From the NCBI GenBank assembly GCA_043764095.1, contig JAYUKX010000141.1, positions 1 to 64,000 on the forward strand: DNA of 64,000 nucleotides. The letters run 5' to 3'. This document shows, piece by piece, positions 27,326 through 37,637 of the stretch; within the stretch, counting starts at the first letter, position 1; every line of letters starts with the position of its first letter. Both the position numbers and the translations under genes were made by a program. The notes under the pieces are model-generated. The model was not told the DNA's origin. It saw only the letters and a list, made by a program, of their open reading frames with translations, and did no database searches. Source of the DNA: M3007 sp043764095. GTDB lineage: Bacteria; Bacteroidota; Bacteroidia; Chitinophagales; Saprospiraceae.

Positions 27326-28825
27326 CTAAGCCAATTGAAACTCAGGTAATCTCACTAAGTAATAGAGTAAATTAACGACTTGATACGGTGCTTCATTCCA
27401 GTCCAAAGTCCAAGAAGCATCTTGGTAATAGTTTTCGGGTATTCCAGCCTTAAAATTAAGGATAGCGGCCTGTAAATGAATCGCATCGAGGTTTTGTCCA
27501 AGAAAATGTAGCACCAAGGCTTGGGTAATCAAGGCTGGATCATTGCTATTATTCGTTAAATTTTTTGCTACATCACGTAATTGCTCTCGAAGCAGTTGTT
27601 CATCTGACAAATAATAGGCCATTACACTACTATACGACCACCGCGTAGTAAGGGTACTTTCATTGATCCATGCCCGCTGTCCGGGCCAACCAGCCACATT
27701 GGGTGGATTAAAGAGATATTGCCCCAATTGATCGGAAAAATAACTAATCGTATCCCACCAGTCGTTATTGGTTATTTGTAGGGAATTTACTCCTGCGGAC
27801 TTCCAAATATTTAACAAGGATTCTACGGGGCTTTTTATTTTAGCGTTAACAAGGCTATCCTCAAAAAAATGTTCGCTTTTAAACAGTTGCTTGAGTACAG
27901 GTAATATTTCCCAGTTATTGCTCTTAAAGGTAGTTGCTAAACCATTTATCACCGATGAATCCATATTTTGATAAACAAAATACTTGTAGATTTTACCGGT
28001 AATATACATCGAAACTTGGTCGGCTCGTTTGTCAAATATCAAGTTATGGGCTGTTGTAAAACCGTAATTTGAAGTCTCTCCGAAAATAGTTTTAGGGTCG
28101 GTATCGTGTAAATTAGCATCGTAATAAGGTGGATTGCACTCATACATCTGGGCTTGCCAACCCGTGAGTGAACGTGCCATTTCTACTATATCCACCTGTG
28201 TATAACCATTACTTTCGCCCATTGTAAAGAGTTCCATCAACTCACGTGCATAGTTTTCATTTGGCTCGGAAGCAATATTGAGGTTGCCATTTAAATACAC
28301 CAACATAGCAGAATTGCGCCCCATTTCACGGGTTAAAACCCTAAAATTGCTAAATGCGCTATCATGTATGAGTTCAAAATAATCCCATAGATAATTATTA
28401 CAATCATACACTTCTAGTTCCGTAACAAAATGATTGTGCCAAAATAAGGCCATTTTGGAACGAATACCCTCATCGAGCATTTCTCCTAACCACCTTCGGG
28501 ACAATTCCGCCCGATGTACAAATCTCAAATCAGGATCAGCCGCATAATCATCGCTGGTAAATGCTGCCCAATATGGAGGATCTGGGAGACCCAAATTGGC
28601 TGCATTATCCAACAATTGGTCAATCAAATCGGATGGGTTCATTGCAAGCCCTGCTTGGATTTGTGCCAATGAAGCACCAAAACCCATCCGCCGATATAGA
28701 TGCTCTACTCGACTTGTGTCCCAAGGCTTTTCGGCAGATGGAACATAAGGTTGTAATGGGTCGTTGACAGGCTGCATGCTCCCCGCAACTGCGTGTTTTT
28801 GTTGAGTATGGACAACTACAGGCAT
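27326..28825 (-). CDS. DUF1800 family protein
   Basis: 499 residues. Family landmarks are HLYRRMGFGASLAQIQAGL near 43-61, MALFWHNHFVTE, NYARELMELFTMGESNGYTQVDIVEMARSLTGW, KIYKYFV, and FNPPNVAGWPGQRAWINESTLTTRW. No signal peptide or lipobox is visible, although the DUF1501 partner is exported. DUF1800 and DUF1501 genes are frequently paired in several phyla but their activity is not established. It is the first gene of the four-gene operon; the 168-base spacer to the divergent 1081-residue gene must hold its promoter. Confidence 0.9.
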   Translation of the reverse strand: MPVVVHTQQKHAVAGSMQPVNDPLQPYVPSAEKPWDTSRVEHLYRRMGFGASLAQIQAGLAMNPSDLIDQLLDNAANLGLPDPPYWAAFTSDDYAADPDLRFVHRAELSRRWLGEMLDEGIRSKMALFWHNHFVTELEVYDCNNYLWDYFELIHDSAFSNFRVLTREMGRNSAMLVYLNGNLNIASEPNENYARELMELFTMGESNGYTQVDIVEMARSLTGWQAQMYECNPPYYDANLHDTDPKTIFGETSNYGFTTAHNLIFDKRADQVSMYITGKIYKYFVYQNMDSSVINGLATTFKSNNWEILPVLKQLFKSEHFFEDSLVNAKIKSPVESLLNIWKSAGVNSLQITNNDWWDTISYFSDQLGQYLFNPPNVAGWPGQRAWINESTLTTRWSYSSVMAYYLSDEQLLREQLRDVAKNLTNNSNDPALITQALVLHFLGQNLDAIHLQAAILNFKAGIPENYYQDASWTLDWNEAPYQVVNLLYYLVRLPEFQLA

Positions 28826-28993
28826 ATACGATCAATGATTTTAAATTTTGAGATGCAAGATTACCCAAAATCTCAAACATAAAATACTATAATTTGAAAA
28901 AATGATGAAAAATAGCAGATTGTTAAATTTGATACCATGAAACAACCTAACATTCATGGTTAAGAATTACCTTTCGCACCAAATTTTAATGTC

Positions 28994-31900
28994 ATGCGTC
29001 TATTTACTTGCATCATCTACTTGTTATTTTCGTCTTTGGCATCGCTGAGGGCTCAAAACGTACTTTTGTCGGAAGACTTTAATTCTTGTGGCTTACCTCC
29101 CGGCTGGAATGTCAATATCCTTGGCAATCAAAACGCAATTTGGTACGTAGGGATTATGGAAAACGATGATGCATTAGGGCAGTCCATTGATAGTACCTGC
29201 TGTCTCATTATTGACGATGATGCTACGGGCAACAACACGCCTGCTTTTTCCCTTGATGTTGTGAGTCCGGCTTTTAACGCAGGTCAAAATCCAACTGTTT
29301 TATTGGAGATGGACCTTCATTACCGCGATTGGAACGAGGCGCAAGAGTTTTTTGAAATATTCATCACCGATGGCATAACGGAGCAAAAACTAGCACGTTT
29401 TGACGAATTTAGAACAAATGGCGACAACTTGAAGGATCATTTTGCGTTAAAAATTGACTTAGCATTGTACACCTCTTCTCCTAATGCGAGGCTTGTTTTT
29501 AGGTATAATGATGACGGTGGTTTTGCTTGGTGGGCAGCCATTGATAATATTAAAGTGACAGGATTGGGGACTGGTACGAATATTATTAAAGAGACGTTTA
29601 ATACCTGTGGGAAACCCGCAAATTGGAGTACAGAAGTACTTACTGGTGTAAATGACTGGCAATTTGGCCTTATTACGGAAGGGGCTGCTTTGAGCAACGG
29701 TAATTCTATGGATGGTAGTTGCTTTGCTTTTTTTGACGACGATTTATTAGGGAATGACACGCCATTTTCTACGATTAGATTGGTTTCACCTTGGTTCGAC
29801 GGTACTTCGTATGGTCGATTTGAACTCAATGCTGATCTTATTCTTCGTTATTATAAAGAAAAAATAGCCGTTATTGTCCAGCACAGCGATGGCACCGAAT
29901 ATATAGTTCGTGAATCCAATGGCGATGTAGGAGGGCCGTATTTTCCCAATTACGAACATATTTCACTAGATTTGTCGTCGTATAGAGCACCTCAAATGAG
30001 GGTAATTTTTCAATACGACGACGGTAAAGATTGGGGTTGGTGGGTTGGAATTGATAATGTAAAAGTCACAGGATATGGCGTTGCGAATGATATTTGTCCC
30101 AATGCAGTTCCACTCCTAACCAATGATAGTTGTAGGGTTGGCGAAAATATAACCGCCTTATTTGATGGGCCTCAACCATCTTGTGGCGACAATAAAAGCA
30201 GCACAGGGCTTTGGTATAAATGGCAAGCCGATTTTTCGGGAGCAGCCGTATTATACACTTGGAGTGAGTATAATTGTTTAGTGGAAATATTCACGGGTAA
30301 TTGTGATAGTCCGCAAGTAATGGTTTGTAATAACCGCGATGAGCATGGCTTTTATGGCGAAATTACTTATTTCAATGCCGTTGAAGGCACAAATTACCTG
30401 ATGCGCGTTAGTAATTTAGAGAAAGGTTTTGGCAAAACAAAAGGATACTTTTGCGTTATTTTGCAACCGATTAACGCTATTCCGGCTGCACCACCTAATG
30501 ATCTTTGTAATAATGCACTCCCATTAACTGTGAATGGTAATTGTGTGGCTAGTTATAATTACAATGCAACAATTACAACTCCAATTCCATCGCTAAACGA
30601 ACGCGCTAGGGCCGATATTTGGTATAAATTTGTGGCACCAAGCGTACCATCGGGACAAGTACTGGAATTAGAGAGCAATGCCAATTTTTCTGATATAATT
30701 ACCTTGTATGCTGGCAATTGCAGCAATTTGCAAGAAATGGCTAGCGACCATCTAGGATCAAAATTACTCTTGCCAACACTTACAGCAGGACAAACCTATT
30801 TCGTGCAAATAGCAGGTAATTTTGCCACAATAGAAGGCAATTTATGCGCGCAACTCATCCAAAAATCGAAAAATGCACCCGTAAATGATAATTGTAATAC
30901 AAGTACTTTGATCAATCTTGGAGGTAATTGTATCAATGGTAATAATGCTTTTGCTTTGGCTTCTAGTGTAAAACCGTCATGCATTGTAGATGCAGACCAC
31001 GATGTTTGGTATAAATTTATTGCACCACCATCGGGTTCGGTTCATATCAGCATTGATGCCAGTTTTCAATGTGTATTAGGCGTTTGGAAAGGCAGTTGCG
31101 GGAATTTGGAGGAAATTGCGTGCAAGAATAACCCTAAAAAATGCGATGGCTATTTTACCGTTGGCGCAATGACTCCCGGCAGTACCTATTTTTTACAATT
31201 GGCTGCTCAGGTTGGTCTTACCAATATCAATACAGGTGATTATTGTATTAAAATACTCGATGGTAGTCAACAGGTTGATTATCTGCCATTAACATTACAA
31301 GTAACAGAGATCTGCAAAGGTGTGGACGTAGCCGTAATACAAGTTGCCACAGGTGGTGGGCAGTTGCCTTACACCTTTTTGGGTAACGAAAATGGTCAAT
31401 TTATTGCGAGTGGCGCGCCATATCTAGTAGTGGTTCAAGATGCCAATGGTTGTGAAAAATCAGTGGGTGGCATCATAAAAAACTGTGTTTCCGCTACCAA
31501 TTGTGATTTATCGGCGGTATTAAATGGCACAAATCCTACTTGTAATAATACGCTTGATGGTGTACTCGCTCCCATTGTAACAGGCGGTAACGGCAATTAT
31601 ACCTATTTGTGGTCGAATGGAGCCACCACAATGAATGCAACAGGTCTCGTTGGTGGTACTTATACCTTGACGATCACAGACCTATTAAGTTGCTCTACGG
31701 TACTGTCGAATACACTGATTAGTCCAGCAGTTATTGATGTGTTACCCACAGGTATTACACCGCCCTCTATTGGTCAAAATAATGGTTCTATTTATATTGA
31801 CGTGAACGGTGGTAATGGCCAGTATAGTTATATATGGAAGCGCAACGGTGCATTTTTCGTCGCTTCTGAGGATCTGACCAATGCACCTGCTGGTACGTAT

Positions 31901-32239
31901 CAATTAATAGTTACTGATGGGAATGGTTGCAAGGGCGTATTTGATTATACATTATCCGAGATGGTAGCCACGGCGGGTATTGTTCAGCGCGCCTTCGCCG
32001 AAGTATATCCTAATCCAGCAAAAGAATTTACCACTTTATCAGTTGCGCTGCCCACTCCACAGCAATTGGTCATCACCATTGTAGACGCCAGCGGTAAAGC
32101 GCTCAAAACCTGGACAGTAGATCAAGCATCTGAAACAAAACTCCGGCTAGACTTAAAAGATTTGCCTGCTGCAATGTATCAACTCCGCATATTATCAGAA
32201 AAAGAAACAATGCTAAAGCCGTTGTCGATCATAAGATAG
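28994..32239 (+). CDS. Large modular surface protein with T9SS sorting domain
   Basis: 1081 residues, signal peptide MRLFTCIIYLLFSSLASLRAQ. Two MAM/jelly-roll-like modules (about 23-190 and 195-360) share ED/ETFNxCGxPxxW, DGSC or DSTCC...DDD and the closing GWWVGIDNVKVTG. Three cysteine-containing modules then begin near 365, 498 and 628 with the NDxCxNAxPL type opening and a WYKF/WYKW core. SprB-like repeats follow (about 835-985: CDLSAVLNGTNPTCNNTLDG, GGNGNYTYLWSNG, GGTYTLTITD), and a type A T9SS sorting domain from about 1000 (EVYPNPAKEF). Likely a surface adhesin or binding protein. No catalytic motif was recognised. Confidence 0.8.
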   Translation: MRLFTCIIYLLFSSLASLRAQNVLLSEDFNSCGLPPGWNVNILGNQNAIWYVGIMENDDALGQSIDSTCCLIIDDDATGNNTPAFSLDVVSPAFNAGQNPTVLLEMDLHYRDWNEAQEFFEIFITDGITEQKLARFDEFRTNGDNLKDHFALKIDLALYTSSPNARLVFRYNDDGGFAWWAAIDNIKVTGLGTGTNIIKETFNTCGKPANWSTEVLTGVNDWQFGLITEGAALSNGNSMDGSCFAFFDDDLLGNDTPFSTIRLVSPWFDGTSYGRFELNADLILRYYKEKIAVIVQHSDGTEYIVRESNGDVGGPYFPNYEHISLDLSSYRAPQMRVIFQYDDGKDWGWWVGIDNVKVTGYGVANDICPNAVPLLTNDSCRVGENITALFDGPQPSCGDNKSSTGLWYKWQADFSGAAVLYTWSEYNCLVEIFTGNCDSPQVMVCNNRDEHGFYGEITYFNAVEGTNYLMRVSNLEKGFGKTKGYFCVILQPINAIPAAPPNDLCNNALPLTVNGNCVASYNYNATITTPIPSLNERARADIWYKFVAPSVPSGQVLELESNANFSDIITLYAGNCSNLQEMASDHLGSKLLLPTLTAGQTYFVQIAGNFATIEGNLCAQLIQKSKNAPVNDNCNTSTLINLGGNCINGNNAFALASSVKPSCIVDADHDVWYKFIAPPSGSVHISIDASFQCVLGVWKGSCGNLEEIACKNNPKKCDGYFTVGAMTPGSTYFLQLAAQVGLTNINTGDYCIKILDGSQQVDYLPLTLQVTEICKGVDVAVIQVATGGGQLPYTFLGNENGQFIASGAPYLVVVQDANGCEKSVGGIIKNCVSATNCDLSAVLNGTNPTCNNTLDGVLAPIVTGGNGNYTYLWSNGATTMNATGLVGGTYTLTITDLLSCSTVLSNTLISPAVIDVLPTGITPPSIGQNNGSIYIDVNGGNGQYSYIWKRNGAFFVASEDLTNAPAGTYQLIVTDGNGCKGVFDYTLSEMVATAGIVQRAFAEVYPNPAKEFTTLSVALPTPQQLVITIVDASGKALKTWTVDQASETKLRLDLKDLPAAMYQLRILSEKETMLKPLSIIR

Positions 32240-32244
32240 CATAC

Positions 32245-33030
32245 TTACCATAGTCGCATCGCATTGCTCAATATCAGCAATCCCATTTTATTCAATTGCT
32301 CCCAAGTAAAACCACACGGGCCACAATTGTAATACGACATTACATTGCCAATATCAGGATTGTAGTATTCACCATTGGCATCGGTTTTTTCGGAGATAAA
32401 CTTACAGTCTAGGATATAATCATCTTTAGGCTCGCCAGGAACAAATGGATCTGCGGGGGTATCACAAATTCCATCGCCCTCAGTAAGGCAATTACTGCCG
32501 TCCACAAGTTCTATCCCATTGCCTTCAAAAGTATGCTTTAATCCGCAATAATGCCCCATTTCGTGTGCAAAAACACTAGTCGTAATACCTTCAGATTTTT
32601 TAATAAATATACCAGTTTTGTCCACTCCAATCACCCCAAATGCAAAACCTGCTTCTGTAAAATTGAGTTCATTTAAAAAGTAAAAATTGATGCGATTTTG
32701 TACATTGTACTTGGTTACAATCACATCACGTTCGGTAGGCGTGTTCAAGGTATCATGCTCAAAATTAGGGTGATAACGAAATTCACATACTACAAATGAA
32801 ACGCCTAAAGGACTAAAAAATACATTCATTCCAGATACCGCGTTATTGATCCCGGCCTCTGTAGTACCATACAGACCAAGGCTATCCGAAAAAATATGTG
32901 CAATAATTGTAAATTTTTTGTTGACAGAGGGTAATGATTCCTGCTGAAACCTGTAACTTTGGGCGGTAACAGACGTGAGACCCAATAAAACGAGTAAAAG
33001 TGTAAAGAAAACGTTGTTTTTATGCATCAT
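32245..33030 (-). CDS. M43-like zinc metalloprotease, secreted
   Basis: 261 residues with signal peptide (FFTLLLVLLGLTSVTAQ). The zinc site is HEMGHYCGLKH (His156, Glu157, His160, His166), followed by the M43-typical SNCLTEGDGICDTPADP and a Met-turn NVMSYYNCGPCGFTWEQ. It differs from the lipoprotein M43 enzyme at 21.9 kb in its signal type and in having the canonical glycine in HExxHxxGxxH. The gene converges on the 1081-residue gene with only 5 bases between stops and diverges from the PKD giant. A role in processing surface proteins is possible, but only from proximity. Confidence 0.87.
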   Translation of the reverse strand: MMHKNNVFFTLLLVLLGLTSVTAQSYRFQQESLPSVNKKFTIIAHIFSDSLGLYGTTEAGINNAVSGMNVFFSPLGVSFVVCEFRYHPNFEHDTLNTPTERDVIVTKYNVQNRINFYFLNELNFTEAGFAFGVIGVDKTGIFIKKSEGITTSVFAHEMGHYCGLKHTFEGNGIELVDGSNCLTEGDGICDTPADPFVPGEPKDDYILDCKFISEKTDANGEYYNPDIGNVMSYYNCGPCGFTWEQLNKMGLLILSNAMRLW

Positions 33031-33093
33031 AATTGCGTGTTGTTTGGTTGTGCATACAAATTTACATCAAAATTCAGAATCCAATTAATAAAT

Positions 33094-36000
33094 ATGAACT
33101 TTCGGCGCTACAAGATCCATTTTTCTGCCTTATTATTATTGCTTACCTCTTTTGGTGCACTTGTTGCCCAAACAGCAGACAATACAAAAGGCTGCTTCCC
33201 TTTATCTGTTAACTTTACAGCACCAATTGGTGCGACTTCTTGGTTTTGGGATTTTAAAGACGGCGGTAGTTCCAACCTACAAAACCCCTCTAATATCTTT
33301 ACAAGCCCCGGTGTATATGCTGTTGATTTTAAAAATACACCCAATGGTGCTGTGGTAGGTACTATCGAAATCACAGTTTGGCCCAAACCTGCGATAATGA
33401 TTACCTCATCACCTAGTTCGGGTTGCGCTCCATTATCCGTAAAATTTCAAGATGTATCCACCGCCGATCCAAGTATTATCATACAAACCCGCTCGTGGGT
33501 ATTTGGCGATGGCGGCAGTGCGGTAGGTAATATTATGCCTATGCACACCTATACTACACCTGGTAATTTTACAGTATCACTGGAACTCACCACCAATTAC
33601 CCCAGTTGTAATATTACTAAGGTATTTACCGACCAAATTAAGACTTCGATTAAACCAATTCCGGCATTTACGACCAATCCAAATCCACCTCAGGCCTGCG
33701 CCCCTCCACTCACAGTTACCATTAGTAATGCCTCTACGGGCTTAAATGCGCTTTTATATGAATGGGATTTTGGCAATGGCAATACCTCTACTAATGTTAC
33801 GCCTAATGCTCAAACTTATACGCAATTAGGTTCTTTTCCAATCAAATTGGTGGTAACAGATATAATTGGTTGCTCAGACTCAACGCAGACCAATGTTGTA
33901 GTTGGAAACCCGCCCGCTAATTTTTCCATACCTGATACGGTTTGCCTCAATACAGTGGTAGCAATCAATAATACATCGCCACCGGGGGTGTACAATTGGT
34001 CATTTGGCCCGAATGGTGTCCTTATTGGCCCATTAACAAGTAGCCCTAAAGTACAATTTACGGCAATTGGCAACCAACAAGTCACCTTAAGCGTAACCGC
34101 AGGAGGATGTACCGGTACTTCCACTAAAACCGTGTATGTTGATGCTGCTGATGCTAGTTTTTCATTAATTCCCAATTATTCTTGCGCCGAACCAGCCATT
34201 TTTGCGCTAAAAGCACTTTCGCCGGCAGCCTCCCAATGGCAGTGGTCGCTGCCTTATGACTCGTCTTCTACATTAAAAAACTTTACTTATACTTGGCGAA
34301 ACGCCGACACTACGGGTTATACTTCATTAGGCTTGTTTATGGATAGTATCCAACTTGTTGCAATTAACCCATCAGGCTGCCGCGATACAAGTCGCCAAAA
34401 TGTTACGATTTGGCGACCGAACGCAAGGTTTATTCCCGATAAAAACGAAGGCTGTGCGCCTCTGACGGTTGTGCTTATGGATAAAAGTTTTTCCAATGAA
34501 GCCATCAACCAATGGACTTGGCGTTTTGATGATGGAACGCCTAATATGGTTCAAAATAATGGAAACAATGTGAGCCATACCTTCACGCAACCGGGCGAAT
34601 ATGAAGTAGAACTTATTATCAGGAATACTGCGGGCTGTATTGACACCTCATATAAAGTAATTATACAAGTAGGCATACCGCTTACGGGTGATTTTACCGC
34701 CAGTAAGATTTCTATTTGTCCCGGCGATTCCATCACATTCAATAGTTTGTCCACCGATCCCCGTATTGATGCTTGGCATTTTTACTCCGATAGCGATCGG
34801 CAATGGCATTGTTTTCAAAACCAAAATCCTACTTGGACTTATGGTTATCAAGCAGGGCCAATGGATGTTTCTCTGATATTGGAATACAATGGTTGCTATA
34901 ATACCATCACCAAAGAGGACTATATCGAGTTAAAAGGGCCAATTGCTAAATTGTACTATAAAACAACCTGCGAAAACACGCTTTCTTTCGATTTTACCAA
35001 TGAAAGTACCGGTGCAACCCAAATTCAATGGTCACTAGGCGATAGTACGCTTAGTTCATTGTCACAATTTACCCATTTATACGATACAAGTGCCACTTAT
35101 CAAGTCATACTTACTGCCGAAAATGCTACAAGCGGCTGCCCTGCCTCTAAGGATACGGCAATCGTTTATGCAACGCAGATAAAATCGGACTTTGAATTAC
35201 CTTATTATATATGCGGTGGACAACCTTACGACCTTTCAGGCGTTTCGTCAACAGATGTCAATGCTGCTTGCTACAAAGGTTATACTTGGTATTTTGATTT
35301 CCAACGACCAATCCGAACCGCTGATATGGTTACGCCTTTTACTTTTTTAGACAATGGAATCCACGAAGTAGCACTAGAAGTAGAAGATATAAATGGGTGT
35401 AAAGACACCATTCGCCAAGATATTAAAGTATTTTTGCAGTACCCTAAATTTGATATTAGTGATACCTTGATTTGTTTGCCAGCCACCCTTCAATTCACCG
35501 ATTTTAGCAGTGCTGACACTACATTGACGCAATGGTCATGGGATTTCGGTGATGGCAGCCCTGTGGTAAGTGCGGCTAATACGTCACATACCTTTAGTGT
35601 TTTACCGCCAGGAACCGATTCCATTGATGTTACTTTAACTGTCACAGATACCCTCGGTTGTTCTAATTCTATTACCCGTAATATAAAGATATATAAACCT
35701 GTCAGTCAAGCATTTATATCACCCAGCAGCACAGTGTGTGAAGATAAATTATTGACTATGCTGGGTACAGAATTTTTTGGAGGCACATCTGGATTGAGTT
35801 GGTCATGGGATTTTGGCGACGGCAGTGCCACCCAAAATGGACAAGCAGTCAATCACGCCTATACGCAACATGGCGATTATACGGTTACTATGACTTATAC
35901 CGAAATTGCAACAGGCTGTACCGATAAAATAGCGAAGATAGTGAAGGTGCAAAGTTATCCAACCGCTAGTTTTAGCACTAACGTAGATGGTTTAAATATT

Positions 36001-37467
36001 ATTTGTTATCCGCAAAACCTTCAACTAACCAATACATCCACCACAGATTACCCCGTAAATGTGACATGGGTTATTGCCAATGGACAACTGGCCTTTGGCA
36101 ACACTACGGCTACTGTTTTCCCAAAAGGCACTTATCCCGTTCAGATGATCGTCACGACCAGTTATGGATGTGCAGATACTACCTCACAATCCTTTACAGT
36201 TGTAGGGCCAGAAGGTAATTTTGCTATGGATAAAAATTCGATTTGTGTAGGCGATATTATCAGTTTTAATTTATTGGATACTGCCGATATTTCATCATTT
36301 TCTTGGTCTTTTGGTGATGGCACCACCGCAGATAATACCAACCCTGTAAGTCACCAATATAATTTTTTACCACCAGCGGGGAGTACCGTCGCCAAATTAA
36401 TCCTGCGAGGTGAGGATGATGCCTGCACATTTACAATTGATAAACCCATTAATTTTTCTAAGGTAAATGCCGCATTTTCAACGGTTCAAGATCCTGTTTG
36501 CTTGGGATTGCCCCATGAGTTTGTAAATACCTCTACTGATGCCGACCAATGGCAATGGTCTTTTGGTGATGGAAACAGTGCCAACAATGCAGCACCAACA
36601 CACGAATATAGTACAGATGGTCAGTTTTCAGTTACCTTGGTCGTTACTGATTTGCCTTTAGGCTGTAAAGATACACTTGTTCAACTGGTCAATGTAGCCG
36701 GATTGCCCAATTTTGAGGCGATTGGCACAACCGTTTGTAAGGGGGATACGGCTACCATAGGATTAATCAATCCAATTCCAGGCGCAACCTATACTTGGTC
36801 GCCTGCTGCTTCCGTACTCAGCCCTCAAAATAGCCCAACAGTACAAGTAGTGCCACAGGAAACCACAACTTATGCAGTATCTGTTACAGTTGCAGGTACC
36901 GGTTGTATGGATTCGGATACAGCACTGGTATTTGTTCCAGGATTCTATCAAGGTGCCTCGGATTTGGATACATTAGTGGATAAAAACCAGCCAGTTACGT
37001 TGCCAGTTGTATTTGATCCTTTGTACAATTTTAACTGGCAACCAGAGCCACCAGAAGGAATGCCTCCCCTAGTGCAATATGATGGCACAGATACCTTAAT
37101 TTATAATTTAACTGTCACAGATCAATTTGGCTGCTTGGAGCGCAAATTCATCTTTATTATAAGGATTTTTCCTCAAGACATAAAAGTACCTAATGCTTTT
37201 ACTCCCGGCAATGGAGACAACACGAACGATACTTTTGTTTTGATTCCAGATGGGGAAGCGGGTCTGATTGATGTAAACTATCTAAGGATTTACAACCGCT
37301 GGGGGCAAAAAATATTTGAGGGCAAAGGCACTGATGCCACAGTTGCTTGGGATGGCTTAGTAGATGGCAAACCAGCGCCAATGGATGTTTACATCTGGCA
37401 GGCATCTGTTACCTTTAAAACGGGTAGGATACAGGTACTCACAGGGGAAGTAACCTTGATTCGGTAG
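33094..37467 (+). CDS. Giant multi-PKD surface protein with gliding-motility-type (type B) C-terminal domain
   Basis: I choose ATG 33094 (1457 residues, MNFRRYKIHFSALLLLLTSFGALVAQ); an ATG at 33022 lies inside the divergent protease gene's start. About eleven PKD-like domains fill the protein, recognised by WDFKDGG, WVFGDGG, WDFGNGN, WTWRFDDGT, WSLGDST, WSWDFGDGS (twice), WSFGDGT and WQWSFGDGN, each followed by a xxHxY/F...V...V half. The end is a CHU_C/type B T9SS domain (VPNAFTPGNGDNTNDTF, LRIYNRWGQKIFEG, WDGLVDGKPAPMDVYIW). It is expected at the cell surface as an adhesin or polymer binder. Confidence 0.88.
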   Translation: MNFRRYKIHFSALLLLLTSFGALVAQTADNTKGCFPLSVNFTAPIGATSWFWDFKDGGSSNLQNPSNIFTSPGVYAVDFKNTPNGAVVGTIEITVWPKPAIMITSSPSSGCAPLSVKFQDVSTADPSIIIQTRSWVFGDGGSAVGNIMPMHTYTTPGNFTVSLELTTNYPSCNITKVFTDQIKTSIKPIPAFTTNPNPPQACAPPLTVTISNASTGLNALLYEWDFGNGNTSTNVTPNAQTYTQLGSFPIKLVVTDIIGCSDSTQTNVVVGNPPANFSIPDTVCLNTVVAINNTSPPGVYNWSFGPNGVLIGPLTSSPKVQFTAIGNQQVTLSVTAGGCTGTSTKTVYVDAADASFSLIPNYSCAEPAIFALKALSPAASQWQWSLPYDSSSTLKNFTYTWRNADTTGYTSLGLFMDSIQLVAINPSGCRDTSRQNVTIWRPNARFIPDKNEGCAPLTVVLMDKSFSNEAINQWTWRFDDGTPNMVQNNGNNVSHTFTQPGEYEVELIIRNTAGCIDTSYKVIIQVGIPLTGDFTASKISICPGDSITFNSLSTDPRIDAWHFYSDSDRQWHCFQNQNPTWTYGYQAGPMDVSLILEYNGCYNTITKEDYIELKGPIAKLYYKTTCENTLSFDFTNESTGATQIQWSLGDSTLSSLSQFTHLYDTSATYQVILTAENATSGCPASKDTAIVYATQIKSDFELPYYICGGQPYDLSGVSSTDVNAACYKGYTWYFDFQRPIRTADMVTPFTFLDNGIHEVALEVEDINGCKDTIRQDIKVFLQYPKFDISDTLICLPATLQFTDFSSADTTLTQWSWDFGDGSPVVSAANTSHTFSVLPPGTDSIDVTLTVTDTLGCSNSITRNIKIYKPVSQAFISPSSTVCEDKLLTMLGTEFFGGTSGLSWSWDFGDGSATQNGQAVNHAYTQHGDYTVTMTYTEIATGCTDKIAKIVKVQSYPTASFSTNVDGLNIICYPQNLQLTNTSTTDYPVNVTWVIANGQLAFGNTTATVFPKGTYPVQMIVTTSYGCADTTSQSFTVVGPEGNFAMDKNSICVGDIISFNLLDTADISSFSWSFGDGTTADNTNPVSHQYNFLPPAGSTVAKLILRGEDDACTFTIDKPINFSKVNAAFSTVQDPVCLGLPHEFVNTSTDADQWQWSFGDGNSANNAAPTHEYSTDGQFSVTLVVTDLPLGCKDTLVQLVNVAGLPNFEAIGTTVCKGDTATIGLINPIPGATYTWSPAASVLSPQNSPTVQVVPQETTTYAVSVTVAGTGCMDSDTALVFVPGFYQGASDLDTLVDKNQPVTLPVVFDPLYNFNWQPEPPEGMPPLVQYDGTDTLIYNLTVTDQFGCLERKFIFIIRIFPQDIKVPNAFTPGNGDNTNDTFVLIPDGEAGLIDVNYLRIYNRWGQKIFEGKGTDATVAWDGLVDGKPAPMDVYIWQASVTFKTGRIQVLTGEVTLIR

Positions 37468-37484
37468 TAGGTTTTTAACAAAAA

Positions 37485-37521
37485 GTACGAGTGCATAGGT
37501 TAAGTATCTGTGTACTCGTAC
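37485..37521. repeat. Imperfect inverted repeat after the PKD giant
   Basis: GTACGAGTGCATAG (37485-37498) pairs with CTGTGTACTCGTAC (37508-37521) with two mismatches and a 9-base loop. It sits 17 bases past the stop of the PKD gene but has no T run, so it may protect the 3' end rather than terminate. Confidence 0.4.
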
Positions 37522-37637
37522 CAGCATACGAAACTAATTCGGTATAAGGTCTATTAACCATGATGACAAATATCATTGTTTAATCTGTGGCCAAATGCTA
37601 ACTTGCCATTTTTTACAAAGTATTAACTTCATAAACA

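Noticed and set aside
37485..37521. Terminator after the PKD giant
   Set aside because: The inverted repeat is real but has no T run, so it is listed as a repeat only.
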